From NCBI RefSeq assembly GCF_900091575.1, contig NZ_FMCR01000001.1:1302001-1366000 (forward strand): a stretch of 64,000 nt of DNA. The letters run 5' to 3'. This document shows, one piece after another, positions 29,191 through 38,281 of this stretch; the stretch's first letter is position 1, and every line of letters begins with the position of its first letter. The notes under the pieces were generated by a model. It was not told the DNA's origin. It saw nothing but the letters and a program-made list of their open reading frames with translations, and did not search any database. A program made the translations under genes and the position numbers. This stretch comes from Micromonospora saelicesensis (lineage in GTDB: Bacteria; Actinomycetota; Actinomycetes; Mycobacteriales; Micromonosporaceae).

Positions 29191-30648
29191 ATGTCCCGGA
29201 TCAAGACGTTCAACCTGCCCGACCTGGGCGAGGGGCTGACCGAGGGCGAGATCCTGGCCTGGCTGGTCAAGGTCGGCGACACCATCGAGCTGAACCAGCC
29301 GATCGTCGAGGTGGAGACGGCGAAGGCGGCCGTGGAGATCCCGGCGAAGTGGGCCGGGCAGGTCCAGGCGATCCACCACCCGGAGGGCACCACGGTCGAG
29401 GTCGGTACGCCGATCATCGCGATCGACACCGACCCGGGTGCCGGGCCGCTGGAGGCGCCGTCGACCACGGCCACGCCCAGCGCTGACCTGCCCACCCCGT
29501 CGGCGGCCTCGCTGGCGGCGGTGGAGGTGGCACCGGCCGAGGGCATGATCGAGCCCGGCCTGATCGGCGGTGCGGCCCCGGGTGGGCGGACGGCGGTCCT
29601 GGTCGGCTACGGCCCGCGTACCACCGCCGCGAAGCGCCGCCCCCGCAAGGGCGCGGTCCCGGCACAGGCCGTGGCGGCTCCCGCACCGGTCGCGCCGACT
29701 CCACCACCGGTGGCCACTCCGGTGGCGGCGCCGGCCCAGAACGGGCGGGCCGCGACGACCACCGGCGGTGTGCTGGCCAAGCCGCCGGTGCGCAAGCTCG
29801 CCAAGGATCTCGGCGTCGACCTTGGCACGTTGACCGGGTCGGGGCCGCTGGGCTCGATCACCCGGGAGGACGTGCAGCAGGCGGCGAGCGGTGCGAGCGT
29901 GGTGGTTGCCGAGCCGATCGCGGCGACGACCGCGCCCAGCTTCGGCGCCGACCGGGAGCAACGCATCCCGGTCAAGGGCGTCCGCAAGCTGACCGCCGAG
30001 AACATGTCCCGCTCGGCGTTCACCGCCCCGCACGTGACGGAGTTCCTGACCGTCGACGTGACCCGGGCGATGAAGGCCCTGGACCGGCTGCGCGGCCGGC
30101 GGGAGTGGCGCGACGTACGGGTCTCGCCGCTGCTGCTGGTGGCGAAGGCGGTGCTGCTGGCGGTGCAACGGCACCCGATGGTCAACTCGACCTGGGCGGG
30201 CGACGAGATCGTGGTCAAGGAGTACGTCAACCTTGGCATCGCGGCAGCCACCGAGCGCGGTCTGATCGTGCCCAACGTCAAGGACGCCGGCCGACTCTCG
30301 CTGCGGGAGTTGGCGGACGCGCTGACCGACCTGGTGCAGACGGCGAAGTCCGGCCGCACCTCGCCGGCGGCCATGTCCGGCGGCACCCTGACCATCACCA
30401 ACGTCGGCGTGTTCGGGGTGGACACCGGCACACCGATCCTGCCGCCGGGTGAGTCCGCGATCCTGGCCTTCGGCGCGGTGCGGGAGATGCCCTGGGTGCA
30501 CAAGGGCAAGGTCAAGGTTCGCCAGGTCACCACGCTGGGGCTGAGCTTCGACCACCGGATCATCGACGGTGAGCTGGGCTCGAAGTTCCTGCGGGACGTC
30601 GGCGACTTCCTCACGGACCCGGAGGCGGCGCTGCTCGCCTGGACCTGA
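29191..30648 (+). CDS. pdhC: Dihydrolipoamide acyltransferase E2
   Basis: 485 residues. One lipoyl domain (residues 5-80; the lipoylated Lys lies in VETAKAAVEIP), a long Ala/Pro-rich linker, an E3/E1-binding domain (VRKLAKDLGVDLGTLTGSGPLGSITREDV) and the catalytic domain ending in FDHRIIDGELGSKFL (active-site HxxxDG). A GTG at 29182 overlapping the E1 beta stop is an alternative start, but the ATG at 29191 has GGTGAG at proper spacing. No E3 gene follows, so a shared lipoamide dehydrogenase must be encoded elsewhere. Confidence 0.92.
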   Translation: MSRIKTFNLPDLGEGLTEGEILAWLVKVGDTIELNQPIVEVETAKAAVEIPAKWAGQVQAIHHPEGTTVEVGTPIIAIDTDPGAGPLEAPSTTATPSADLPTPSAASLAAVEVAPAEGMIEPGLIGGAAPGGRTAVLVGYGPRTTAAKRRPRKGAVPAQAVAAPAPVAPTPPPVATPVAAPAQNGRAATTTGGVLAKPPVRKLAKDLGVDLGTLTGSGPLGSITREDVQQAASGASVVVAEPIAATTAPSFGADREQRIPVKGVRKLTAENMSRSAFTAPHVTEFLTVDVTRAMKALDRLRGRREWRDVRVSPLLLVAKAVLLAVQRHPMVNSTWAGDEIVVKEYVNLGIAAATERGLIVPNVKDAGRLSLRELADALTDLVQTAKSGRTSPAAMSGGTLTITNVGVFGVDTGTPILPPGESAILAFGAVREMPWVHKGKVKVRQVTTLGLSFDHRIIDGELGSKFLRDVGDFLTDPEAALLAWT

Positions 30649-30664
30649 TCGTTCGAAAGCCAGC

Positions 30665-30708
30665 CACGGCCGGTGTGCCACGGGTTAACGCCCGGCACAC
30701 CGGCCGTG
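30665..30708 (+). terminator. Terminator of the dehydrogenase operon
   Basis: Perfect 15-bp arms (CACGGCCGGTGTGCC) with a 14-nt loop, 17 bases after the E2 stop. Confidence 0.8.
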
Positions 30709-30865
30709 TCCGTTGGGCGACGGAACCGTCGGCCAGATGGCCTGTTGACCTTTGATTGTTAGGCAAGTGTCTCAGCTCACCTAATAATCGATGGAATTTC
30801 GCCGGCTTCTGCTGTTGAATAGAGGCATCAGGGGCTGACAACCGAATAGCTAGGGGGACCCACCA

Positions 30866-31003
30866 ATGAGCATGATCGAGCGAATCCGCAACCACCGCGA
30901 CGCGACCCGCCGCGCCCGTGCCATCGAGCACGCGCTGCGCTCGGCGAACTCGCCGGCGGTTCGCGAGGAGATCCTCGTCATCGCCCAGCGTCACATGAGC
31001 TGA
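30866..31003 (+). CDS. Small conserved-looking protein, 45 residues
   Basis: MSMIERIRNHRDATRRARAIEHALRSANSPAVREEILVIAQRHMS, described here in parts: a basic N-terminal helix (ERIRNHRDATRRARA) and a second helix (PAVREEILVIAQRH). An AGGGGGA ribosome site lies seven bases upstream, codon use is strongly actinobacterial, and the gene sits between two perfect hairpin terminators, so it is a separate unit. The upstream 150 bases are AT-richer, with TTGACC and TAATAAT promoter-like hexamers not at ideal spacing. Function unknown. Confidence 0.7.
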   Translation: MSMIERIRNHRDATRRARAIEHALRSANSPAVREEILVIAQRHMS

Positions 31004-31034
31004 CGCTCCACGACATTCCTCACCTCCTCCAGAT

Positions 31035-31068
31035 CGATGGCCCACCCGGCCCACCGGGTGGGCCATCG
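31035..31068 (+). terminator. Terminator of the 45-residue gene
   Basis: Perfect 15-bp arms (CGATGGCCCACCCGG) with a 4-nt loop, 32 bases after the stop. Confidence 0.85.
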
Positions 31069-31346
31069 GCGTTTCCCAACCACCACCACCGGGATTCCGC
31101 CCTGCCGCAGCGCCCGGTACGGTGGGCTTCGGTCGCCGCCCGCCGACCCGGCAGAGGCCGAGCCGACAGAAACTGCTCGACATCAACCGGCCACGGTGAG
31201 TGACGACCAGTGCTCCTTGGACGTGTCGTGCCACCACCCGATACCGTGCGGGGAGCCGGCACAGCGGTACGCCGGTGACGCCGGCAGCCACGCCGAGGAG
31301 ACCGATCGGCACCGGCGAGCCGACATGTGATGGAGGAGGCGCACCC
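31069..31346. other. Leader region of the LppU-type gene
   Basis: No supportable gene. The frame of the following protein is open here for 49 more codons, but their composition differs and the GGAGGAGG ribosome site is at 31332-31339. It probably holds the promoter. Confidence 0.5.
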
Positions 31347-34079
31347 ATGACGTCCGAGGGCCCGCACCGACCCGGCCAAGAGCCGGACGAGGTGTCAACG
31401 GGCGCCGGCGGACCGGCGCCGTACGGCGACCGCCCGGCGCAGCCGGACAACGGCCAGAACGCCGCCGGCCCCGACCTGGGCTGGGCACCCCCGCCCCCGA
31501 CGCGGCCCAACCCGTCGGCGCCGGCATGGGCGACCCAGCCCGAGCAGCCGTCGGCCCCCGCCTGGGGTGCCGCCGCCGCTCCGCAGCCCAACGACCCGGC
31601 GCAGCCCGCCTGGGCCGCCGGCGGTGGCGCGAGCGAGCCGCCGCAGCAGCAGCCCGGCACGTGGCCCGGCAACGACGGCGCGCCGGCTCCGGCGCAGCCC
31701 GACCCCTGGGCCGCGCAGCAGCAGGGCTGGACGCCTGCCGAGCAGGGCACGCCCGCACCGACCTGGACCCCGAACGCCCCCGCTGAGCAGCCGGACTGGG
31801 TGCAGGCCCAGCCAGCCGCACGGGGCGCTGCGCAGGTTCCCCCGGCCACCGCCGCCTGGCCCGCCCAGGAGGACCCGGCCAGCGGCTGGGGCGGTACGGC
31901 GCAGGCCAGCCCGCCCGCCGCCGACTGGCGGGCGACCGAATCTCCGCAATCCGATGCACCGCAGGCCGCCGGCTGGTCCGGCGGTGCCCAGCAGGAGCAG
32001 GCCGCTGGCAACGGCGGCTGGCCCGCCGCCGGCGCCGCCCGCGACGACCAGCCGGTGTGGACGCCGGCGGAACAGTCGCCACCGACCTGGGGCCAGCCTG
32101 CCGAAGCGACCGAGCAGCCCGCCCCCGGCTGGGGTCAGGCCGCCCAGCCGAACCCGGCCCGTGGCGCCGCCCAGGTCCCGGCCCCGACGACGAACTGGCC
32201 CGCGCAGGACGATCCGGCCAACTCCGGCGGGTGGGCCGCGCAGCAGCAGCAGCAGGCGCAGCCCGCAGTGTGGAACGACGGCAGTGACGCGCGGCAGGAC
32301 CAGCCCGCGCAGCCGGCCGCCTGGAGCGAGGCCGAGAGCCGTCCGCAGCAGCCCGACTGGGTGCTCTCCCAACCGGAGCAGCCGACCGAGCGGCCGGAGC
32401 AGGCAGGGTGGACCCCGGCGGAGCCGAGCAACCTCCCCGCCCGGGCCAGCGCCAGCGTGCCCACCAGCGGCGGCGCGCCCAACTGGGCCGCCGGCCCGGA
32501 CAACGCCGCCCAGGGCAACTCCGGCGGCGTGCCCGAGGTCGAGCCGTGGGCCCCCGGTGAGGTGTGGGGTCGCGCGGAGGCCGAAGCTTCCGCCCAGTCC
32601 CGCGGCGGTTGGGAGGCGGACCGAGGCGACGAGGCACCGGCCTACCAGCCCGGGCCCGCGCCGGGCATCTCGCCGGCGAACGCGGTGCCGCTGCCCCCGC
32701 AGGAGCAGCGTGTCCCGGGTGCCAGCCTGGCTGCCGCCCCTCCGTCCGACTACGCGCCCCAGGCCCAGTTCGCTCCGGTCCCCGAGCAACCCGCGTACGC
32801 CGAGCGGGAGACCCCGGACGCCGCCGCACAGTACGGTGGCCGCCCCGAGGACGTCTCCGCGAGCGGCGCTGTGGTGCCCGCCCCGCGTACCTCTCCGGAG
32901 TCCGGAGCGGGCCGCGCGGTCGTACCGGTGTCGGACGCCGAGTCGGCAGCCGGCGCGGCGGCCCGGGCCACGGCGAGCGCTTCGGTGCCGCTGGCCAGCC
33001 GGGTGATGCCCCCGACCGACCAGGCCATCCGACCGACCGGCACGGCCACCCCGCAACCCCGGGTGTACGGCCGTCCGGCACGATCGGAGCCGGAGGCCGA
33101 GCCGGAGCCGGAGGCTTTCCAGGGCGACTCGGGCGCCGACCGCCAGGGTGCTCCGGAGTGGCAGAACGACGCGCCACGGCAGGCTGGGCCCGACTGGCAG
33201 CACGAGGGGCGGCAGATCGCTCCCGACTGGCAGAACGACGCGCAGCGGCAGCAGTCCGCACCCGACTGGCAGAACGACGCGCAGCGGCAGGCTGGGCCCG
33301 GCTGGGGCGGCGAGTCCCCGGCCGATCCGCGCTTCGACGACCGGCAGCCCGCACCGAACGCGTTCAACGAGGCCCCGTCGGCGCCGCCGGCGTTCCCACC
33401 CGGTGTGCCGTCCTTCGTCGACGCCCCGGGCAACAACAGGCCGGTGAACGGCACCCGCCCGCACTCCGGTGCCGAACCGCCGGCGGACCAGTTCGGCGGC
33501 CCCGGGTCGCCTGCCACCGGCACCGCGAACGGGACGGCGACCTTCGGTGCGCCGAACTTCGGTGGCCCGGGCTCCGGCGCGCCGGGCTTCGGCGGACCGG
33601 CGACCGAGCCGGTGCCGGGCGGCGGCTTCCCGCCGTCGTTCCCGCCACCGCCGCAGCCCGCGCCGTCCTGGGGCCAGGAGACCGGCCAGGCGGACCAGGG
33701 CCGGTTCGACGCGTTCAAGCCGGACGCCGCCGACGAGCCGAAGGTGGAGCCACCGACGCCGAAGGTACGCAACGGCCGGGTGCTGGCCGCGGTGCTGATC
33801 GCCGCGATGCTCATCCTGGCGGTGCCGCTCGGCCTGCTGCTGCTGCTCGGCAAGGTCGGCGGGAACGACGCGCCAACCTTCGACCCGGCGGTCGGCACCT
33901 GTGTGAAGCAGTCCGGGCAGGGCGGCGCCTCGGCGGCGGACTGCGGCGAGGCGGGCGCGTTCACGATCGTCTCGAAGGTGGACGCCAAGGAGAAGTGCAC
34001 CGACACGACACAGCCCCACGTGGTGCTGCCGGGTGAGGGCACCAACCGGGTGCTCTGCCTGAAGCCGGCCACGAAGTAG
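31347..34079 (+). CDS. LppU/SCO3897-type protein with giant Pro/Gln/Ala-rich cytoplasmic region
   Basis: 910 residues from the ATG behind TGGAGGAGG. Residues 1-800 are low-complexity (Ala, Pro, Gln, Trp, Glu) with degenerate repeats such as QPAWAAG, PARGAAQVP and three to four PDWQNDAQRQ units near residues 600-650. A single membrane helix (about 811-835, VLAAVLIAAMLILAVPLGLLLLL) is followed by a short extracytoplasmic domain with four Cys (GTCVKQ, ADCGE, EKCTD, VLCLK) that matches the LppU family. The topology is thus a long disordered cytoplasmic region with a small disulfide domain outside. Function unknown; possibly scaffolding. Confidence 0.8.
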   Translation: MTSEGPHRPGQEPDEVSTGAGGPAPYGDRPAQPDNGQNAAGPDLGWAPPPPTRPNPSAPAWATQPEQPSAPAWGAAAAPQPNDPAQPAWAAGGGASEPPQQQPGTWPGNDGAPAPAQPDPWAAQQQGWTPAEQGTPAPTWTPNAPAEQPDWVQAQPAARGAAQVPPATAAWPAQEDPASGWGGTAQASPPAADWRATESPQSDAPQAAGWSGGAQQEQAAGNGGWPAAGAARDDQPVWTPAEQSPPTWGQPAEATEQPAPGWGQAAQPNPARGAAQVPAPTTNWPAQDDPANSGGWAAQQQQQAQPAVWNDGSDARQDQPAQPAAWSEAESRPQQPDWVLSQPEQPTERPEQAGWTPAEPSNLPARASASVPTSGGAPNWAAGPDNAAQGNSGGVPEVEPWAPGEVWGRAEAEASAQSRGGWEADRGDEAPAYQPGPAPGISPANAVPLPPQEQRVPGASLAAAPPSDYAPQAQFAPVPEQPAYAERETPDAAAQYGGRPEDVSASGAVVPAPRTSPESGAGRAVVPVSDAESAAGAAARATASASVPLASRVMPPTDQAIRPTGTATPQPRVYGRPARSEPEAEPEPEAFQGDSGADRQGAPEWQNDAPRQAGPDWQHEGRQIAPDWQNDAQRQQSAPDWQNDAQRQAGPGWGGESPADPRFDDRQPAPNAFNEAPSAPPAFPPGVPSFVDAPGNNRPVNGTRPHSGAEPPADQFGGPGSPATGTANGTATFGAPNFGGPGSGAPGFGGPATEPVPGGGFPPSFPPPPQPAPSWGQETGQADQGRFDAFKPDAADEPKVEPPTPKVRNGRVLAAVLIAAMLILAVPLGLLLLLGKVGGNDAPTFDPAVGTCVKQSGQGGASAADCGEAGAFTIVSKVDAKEKCTDTTQPHVVLPGEGTNRVLCLKPATK

Positions 34080-34086
34080 CTGCACC

Positions 34087-34123
34087 GACGGCGGGGTCAC
34101 GGGCAACCGGTGACCCCGCCGTC
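34087..34123 (+). terminator. Terminator of the LppU-type gene
   Basis: GACGGCGGGGTCAC and its complement (14-bp arms, 9-nt loop), seven bases after the stop. Confidence 0.85.
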
Positions 34124-34197
34124 GTCGTACCCGCAGGTGGTACCGAATCTCGCCCCCTCCGGCCGGACGCGGGCCGATGGTCAGGCACGATGGGTGC

Positions 34198-34320
34198 ATG
34201 AGCGCACGAGTACGGGCTCCCGAACTGCGCGGTCGGGGCTGGCTGAACACCGGTGGACGCGACCTCAAGCTCGCCGACCTTCGCGGCAAGATCGTCATTG
34301 CGGATTTCTGGAAGTCCTAG
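34198..34320 (+). pseudogene. Displaced 5' end of the thioredoxin/NHL gene (left junction stub)
   Basis: This 40-codon frame (MSARVRAPELRGRGWLNTGG ... VIADFW-K-S-stop) is the native start of the thioredoxin/NHL-repeat gene whose body resumes at 45496. It matches residues 5-40 of the intact copy at 27 of 36 positions. The match ends exactly at the GATTTCTGGA core; beyond it the element's attP arm adds K-S and a TAG. The host promoter (CACGAT six bases before the ATG) therefore now drives only a stub. Confidence 0.85.
34303..34312 (+). repeat. Left attachment core (attL)
   Basis: GATTTCTGGA, identical to 45486-45495. Left of it is host coding sequence (CGTCATTGCG); right of it is element sequence (AGTCCTAGAAG). 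Confidence 0.85.
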
Positions 34321-34350
34321 AAGAAGCTTGTAACTCACCCGCCGAGGGCC

Positions 34351-34356
34351 TAGCGT
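34351..34356 (+). promoter_or_regulatory. -10 box of the integrase gene
   Basis: TAGCGT ends 7 nt before the integrase ATG, so the transcript is probably leaderless; it sits about 40 bp inside the left junction. Confidence 0.5.
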
Positions 34357-34363
34357 CCTCGCC

Positions 34364-35911
34364 ATGTCCCACCATGAACACCTCGCCGATCTATACCTAC
34401 GCCTGTCCCTCGACCGTGAGGGAAAGACCGCAATCGAGCGCCAAGAGGCCGACTGCCGGGCCTGGGCCACACGCGCCGGGTTGGAGGTCCGTACCGTCCA
34501 CATCGACCGGGGCCGGTCCGGCTATAAGGCCGTCGACCGCGCCGGGTTCGACGCCGCCGTGTCTGCCCTCACGACCGGCACCGTCGGGACGCTGGTCGTG
34601 TGGAAGGTTGACCGCCTGTCCCGGCGTGGCATGGGCCAGGTCGGTCAGGTCCTCGACGATGTCGAGAAGGTCGGCGGGAGGATCGTCTTCGTACAGGACG
34701 GCCTCGACACGTCGCATTCTCAGGCCCGGCTCGTGCTGGCCCTCCTGTCCGAGGTCGCCCGCAGCGAATCCGCGAACATCGGACTTCGCGTCGCCAGTGC
34801 GAAGGCCCACCTTCGCGGTCTCGGCCGATGGATCGGGGGACAGCCGCCGTACGGCCTGGCCGTCGCCGAGAACGGCCGGCTAGACCACGACCCGCGCACC
34901 GCGCCGACCGCCCGCGAGATCGCCGACCGGGCCCTGTCCGGCGAGCCGCTGGTGAGGATCGCGCGCGACCTCAACGCCCGGGAGATCCCCGCGCCGCGCG
35001 GCGGTAGCTGGGCCGTCGGGACGCTGTCGACTCTGCTCAAGTCCCCCGCGTTCGCCGGGCTACTCCCGGAGACCATCAAGCGCGACGGGAAGTACACGGC
35101 GAAGGTCGTCCCGTGGCGCGACCCGGAGACCGGCGAGGCCGTCGAGGTCGGCCGGGGGATCGTCACACCGGCCGAGCAACTACAGGCCGTTCGCCTCCTC
35201 GAACAGCGGACCGCCGCCGACAAGTCGGGCCGCTCCAGGGGCGTCCGCGCGCAGGTCGCCCACCTCCTAACCGGGTACCTGCGCTGCGGGGGCTGCGCCG
35301 GCCGCATGTCCGCCGCCGGTCAGTCGTACGTCTGCCAGGCCCGCCGCCTCGGCCGCCCGTGTCCGGCGCACACCACGGCGATGATCCCCGCCGTCGACCG
35401 CGCCGTGGTCGACGCCTTCATAAACCGACTCGCCGCGACCGAGCCGGGCGACCCACTGCTAGACGCCGTCGCCGAACGATGGGTCGCCCGCCACGACCCC
35501 GCCGTGATCCGCGAGCGCGCCACCATCACAGCCGCCCTGGACGACGCTAACGCCGCCCTGGTCGACCTCGAAGACGCCCGATACCTGCGCGGCGAGTTCG
35601 TCGGCCCCGAGGCGATCCAGCGCTGGACCCGTTTACACGAACGCCTGACCGCCCGCGTCGCCGGGCTGCGTCGCAACCTCGCCGAGTTCCCGTTGCCCGA
35701 GGCCGACATCAGCCCGCTACTTGATCCGGTTCTAGCTCGCGAAGCTTGGGACGCCGCGACTCTGCCCGACCGGCGCGACCTTCTCGGCCTGGCCCTGAAC
35801 GCCGTAACGATCACGCCCGCCGGGGGCCGCCGGGGCTACAGGTTCGACCCCGCCGCGCGTCTGCGCTTCACCTGGGCCGACGAGCCCGAGCCTGTGCCCG
35901 CCGACGCCTGA
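34364..35911 (+). CDS. int: Large serine recombinase (integrase)
   Basis: 515 residues. The N-terminal catalytic domain has Ser15 in YLRLSLD, IERQEADCRAWA, the DRGRSGYKAVDRAGF loop, VVWKVDRLSRRG and the long E-helix. Next is a recombinase domain (GQPPYGLAV ... LNAREIPAPRGGSWAVGTLSTLLKSPAFAG), a zinc-ribbon-like segment with CGGCAGRM, YVCQ and PCPAH, and a coiled coil near residues 380-430. The length fits phiC31/TP901-1-type integrases, which need no host factor for integration. It lies 51 bases from the left core and is the evident agent of insertion; no directionality factor was recognised. Confidence 0.95.
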   Translation: MSHHEHLADLYLRLSLDREGKTAIERQEADCRAWATRAGLEVRTVHIDRGRSGYKAVDRAGFDAAVSALTTGTVGTLVVWKVDRLSRRGMGQVGQVLDDVEKVGGRIVFVQDGLDTSHSQARLVLALLSEVARSESANIGLRVASAKAHLRGLGRWIGGQPPYGLAVAENGRLDHDPRTAPTAREIADRALSGEPLVRIARDLNAREIPAPRGGSWAVGTLSTLLKSPAFAGLLPETIKRDGKYTAKVVPWRDPETGEAVEVGRGIVTPAEQLQAVRLLEQRTAADKSGRSRGVRAQVAHLLTGYLRCGGCAGRMSAAGQSYVCQARRLGRPCPAHTTAMIPAVDRAVVDAFINRLAATEPGDPLLDAVAERWVARHDPAVIRERATITAALDDANAALVDLEDARYLRGEFVGPEAIQRWTRLHERLTARVAGLRRNLAEFPLPEADISPLLDPVLAREAWDAATLPDRRDLLGLALNAVTITPAGGRRGYRFDPAARLRFTWADEPEPVPADA

Positions 35912-35998
35912 GACCAGCCACCACAACCGCATAAGACAGGCCCCGGCCGAGCGATTCCGCCGCCGACCAGGGCCCTAACGAACCCCAGGAGGTTCGCT

Positions 35999-36313
35999 AT
36001 GTTCAACCCTACTGACCCCCGCGTCTACATCGCTGCTCCCGCCGAGGCCGCCGACGGGCTCGCCGCCGCCGTGGCCGCCCTGTTGGACGCCGGCTACCTG
36101 GTCGTCACCGCGACCGACGCTGATCCGACCGACGCTGACGACCTCGTCGCCCTGGTCGCCGACGACATGGACGCCGCCCGCGCGGCTGACGTCGTCGTGA
36201 CCCTGCCCGGGGCCGAGGACTTCCCCGAACCCGTCTACGCCGCGCTTCACGGCGTGCCGGTCGTGACCCTGGCCGACGTTCCGGCCTATCTGCGTCGCCT
36301 GCCCACCGCATGA
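35999..36313 (+). CDS. Small alpha/beta protein of the element
   Basis: 104 residues with an AGGAGG ribosome site. The text PRVYIAAPAEAADGLAAAV ... DMDAARAADVVVTLPGAEDFPEPVYAALHGVPVV has the rhythm of a nucleoside 2-deoxyribosyltransferase-like or DUF4406 fold (YIAxP at the start, D-x-VVxLPG in the middle). Whether catalytic residues are kept is unclear. The stop overlaps the next start (ATGA), so it is co-translated with the DUF2637 protein. Confidence 0.75.
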   Translation: MFNPTDPRVYIAAPAEAADGLAAAVAALLDAGYLVVTATDADPTDADDLVALVADDMDAARAADVVVTLPGAEDFPEPVYAALHGVPVVTLADVPAYLRRLPTA

Positions 36314-37062
36314 ACCGCACCGAACGCGCCGAGGGCGCATTGCTGGTTTTGATCCTGCTCGTTGTCGGCGCTGCGGCCGGCTGGGCGAGCTTTAGCCATG
36401 TGCACGCCTGGACGATGGCAAACAGCCCTGACGGGACGCCGAATGCCTTCGGCTGGGTCAACGCCTGTGTATCCGAGTTGGTCCCGGTGGCGTCGCTGCT
36501 GGAAATCCGGCGGCGGCGTCGGGCAGGCTCGCCGACGGGGTACCCGCTCGCCCTGCTAGTCGGGGCGGCGTGCCTCTCGCTCGCCGCTCAGCTCGCCGTG
36601 GCGAACCCGGGCGTATCGGGCTGGCTGCTCTCGGCGGTGCCGGCGCTCGCCTTCATGGCGCTTGTGAAGCTTGTGTTCGCCCGGACGCCAGCGGCACCCG
36701 CCCAGCCGCTCGCCCCGGTGCCAGTACCGGCACCCGCCCCGGTGCTGGTCACCGTCCCGGCGTCCGCCCCGCCGATGCCCCGGCCCCGCCCGCGTCCGCC
36801 CGTCATCCCGCCTGGCGTACGGACGTTGCCGGTCGTCGCCCGTGGCGGCACGAGGCCGACGACGCCCGATCCGGTGGCGGCACCGCCCACGACCGCCGCC
36901 AGAGTGTCGGCAGTGCTCGCCGAGACACCGGAGGCGACGCCCGCGCAGATAGCCGCACGCCTGGGCGTGAGTGAACGAACCGTCCGGCGGTACCTGCCCG
37001 CCGACACAGTGCCGACACGGCGTCGGCGACCGGCGAAGCCGCCGGCACTCGCGACAGTCTGA
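36310..37062 (+). CDS. DUF2637 (SpdB-like) membrane protein with C-terminal HTH
   Basis: 250 residues. Four membrane segments lie in residues 1-125, with the DUF2637 pattern AGWASFSHVHAWTMANSPDG ... FGWVNACVSELVPVASLLEIRRRRR. A Pro/Ala/Val-rich linker follows, then a C-terminal helix-turn-helix (ATPAQIAARLGVSERTVRRYLP). DUF2637/SpdB proteins are typical of actinomycete conjugative elements and plasmids, where they are tied to plasmid spread. The membrane-plus-HTH layout suggests DNA binding at the membrane. Coupled to the gene before it. Confidence 0.8.
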   Translation: MNRTERAEGALLVLILLVVGAAAGWASFSHVHAWTMANSPDGTPNAFGWVNACVSELVPVASLLEIRRRRRAGSPTGYPLALLVGAACLSLAAQLAVANPGVSGWLLSAVPALAFMALVKLVFARTPAAPAQPLAPVPVPAPAPVLVTVPASAPPMPRPRPRPPVIPPGVRTLPVVARGGTRPTTPDPVAAPPTTAARVSAVLAETPEATPAQIAARLGVSERTVRRYLPADTVPTRRRRPAKPPALATV

Positions 37063-37203
37063 TTGCCTGTCGGGCCGATTAGTCAAACTCTGACCCGCTT
37101 CAGCCGCAGCGCGAGCCGGAGGCGGCAAAGCTGCCGCCCCCGGCTCGGGCTAGGCGTCCGGACAAGAAATCTCCGTCACGCTGACTGCCATATCTCGCAC
37201 TCG

Positions 37204-37223
37204 GTGTAGGTCTAGACCTACAC
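37204..37223. promoter_or_regulatory. Perfect 20-bp palindrome
   Basis: GTGTAGGTCTAGACCTACAC is self-complementary throughout. It is probably an operator for an element-encoded repressor; the ligand protein is unknown. Confidence 0.55.
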
Positions 37224-37241
37224 TCGTTGTATCGTCCGCTC

Positions 37242-37267
37242 CGTTACAACTCGTTACAACTTGTTGC
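37242..37267. repeat. Tandem GTTACAAC-like repeats
   Basis: Three 10-bp units, CGTTACAACT, CGTTACAACT and TGTTGCGACG, in direct order. Iteron-like. Confidence 0.45.
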
Positions 37268-38281
37268 GACGAGGCGGCGCGATACGAAGGCCGACGCCGA
37301 GTTTGCAGGCTGCGGGCGGCGGCTTGATCCTGTTGGAGCGGGTCTGCCTGACTGTTGGTCTAGGTAGGCCCGCCCCCAGATGAGTCGGTCAGGATGACGA
37401 CCAACATCACCAGGTAGTAGAAGATCTTCAATGCGGTTGCTGCTACTTCGCCCGCTCTCCGGCACCAGTCGGTGTTGAATCGCAGACCGTGGCCCGATGG
37501 ACGGGCCGAGTGTTTTCCCACCTACCACCCCTTCAGGTAAGGGGGACCACGGACCTCTTCGTCGTCCCCGCGGCCGCTGGGGACGTGTTGTGAGGCGTAG
37601 GGGGTTGTGTCTCCGGGTCGGCGGGCGATGGCCGCCAAACCCTTGTATCGCCTCGATGCACCTCCTTCATCCTTAGTGGAAACGCTACAGCCGCTGGGCC
37701 GGCAGTCGAACCCAAGCTGTAGCGAACTACAGCGCTGCAGCTACTACATATACGGTCCGCCCTGCGGCGAGCCGGGTCAAGTTGGCCAGTTTGTCCTGCC
37801 TATTGCCGCGTGTTGGACCGCGACACGCGCTATGCGGCTCGTTCGCTAGCAGAAGTGGGGCAATCGGTCAACCGCCTGTTGTCGTCCGGCCGGATAGCGC
37901 GCAGGACGCCTGACGGCTAAATCCTGGTCGGTGTCCACCATCGAGTCGTGCACTCAAACAGACGTCGCCCGTCCGCTCGTCCGCCGTCACGCTCCGAACG
38001 TTACGGGGACGCGGGCGGTTGTGTCGCAAGCCCCGTAGCGCTATAGCTCACGCTGCGTCTACCTACTATTGCAGTCTGTAGCCGTTCCTAACGGACTGTG
38101 CATGACTGTGCCAGTCAGTGCAGTTGATCTATCCAATCGGCGGATGCTTTAACTCACCCGAATGTCAAACAGACTGTGCAGATTCGGGCACGCGTAGCGC
38201 TGTGCCTGGCGCGTCGTTCCGCACAACGTAAAGCGCCCGCCCCCTGTCTCGGGGCGGACGCTCTCGCGCGTCTGGCGCTGG

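Larger units (their letters stand above)
37063..38281. other. 1.2-kb non-coding region of the element, rich in small repeats
   Basis: No convincing gene. It holds a perfect 20-bp palindrome (37204-37223), three tandem GTTACAAC-like units (about 37242-37267), an inverted pair GCTGTAG-CGAA-CTACAGC (37716-37733), and three GACTGTGC copies around 38094-38175, two of them in register 10 bp apart. It is less GC-rich than the chromosome. Such clustering fits an origin or a regulator/excisionase binding region. Confidence 0.5.

Noticed and set aside
31395..34298. 967-codon frame opposite the LppU-type gene
   Set aside because: Arg/Gly-rich shadow crossing a terminator and the integration stub; the plus strand has the ribosome site, membrane helix and Cys-rich domain.
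36310..37062. Interpretation of the DUF2637 gene as a two-component or sensor protein
   Set aside because: The membrane part fits the SpdB-like family and the C-terminus is only a short HTH; no kinase or receiver motif.
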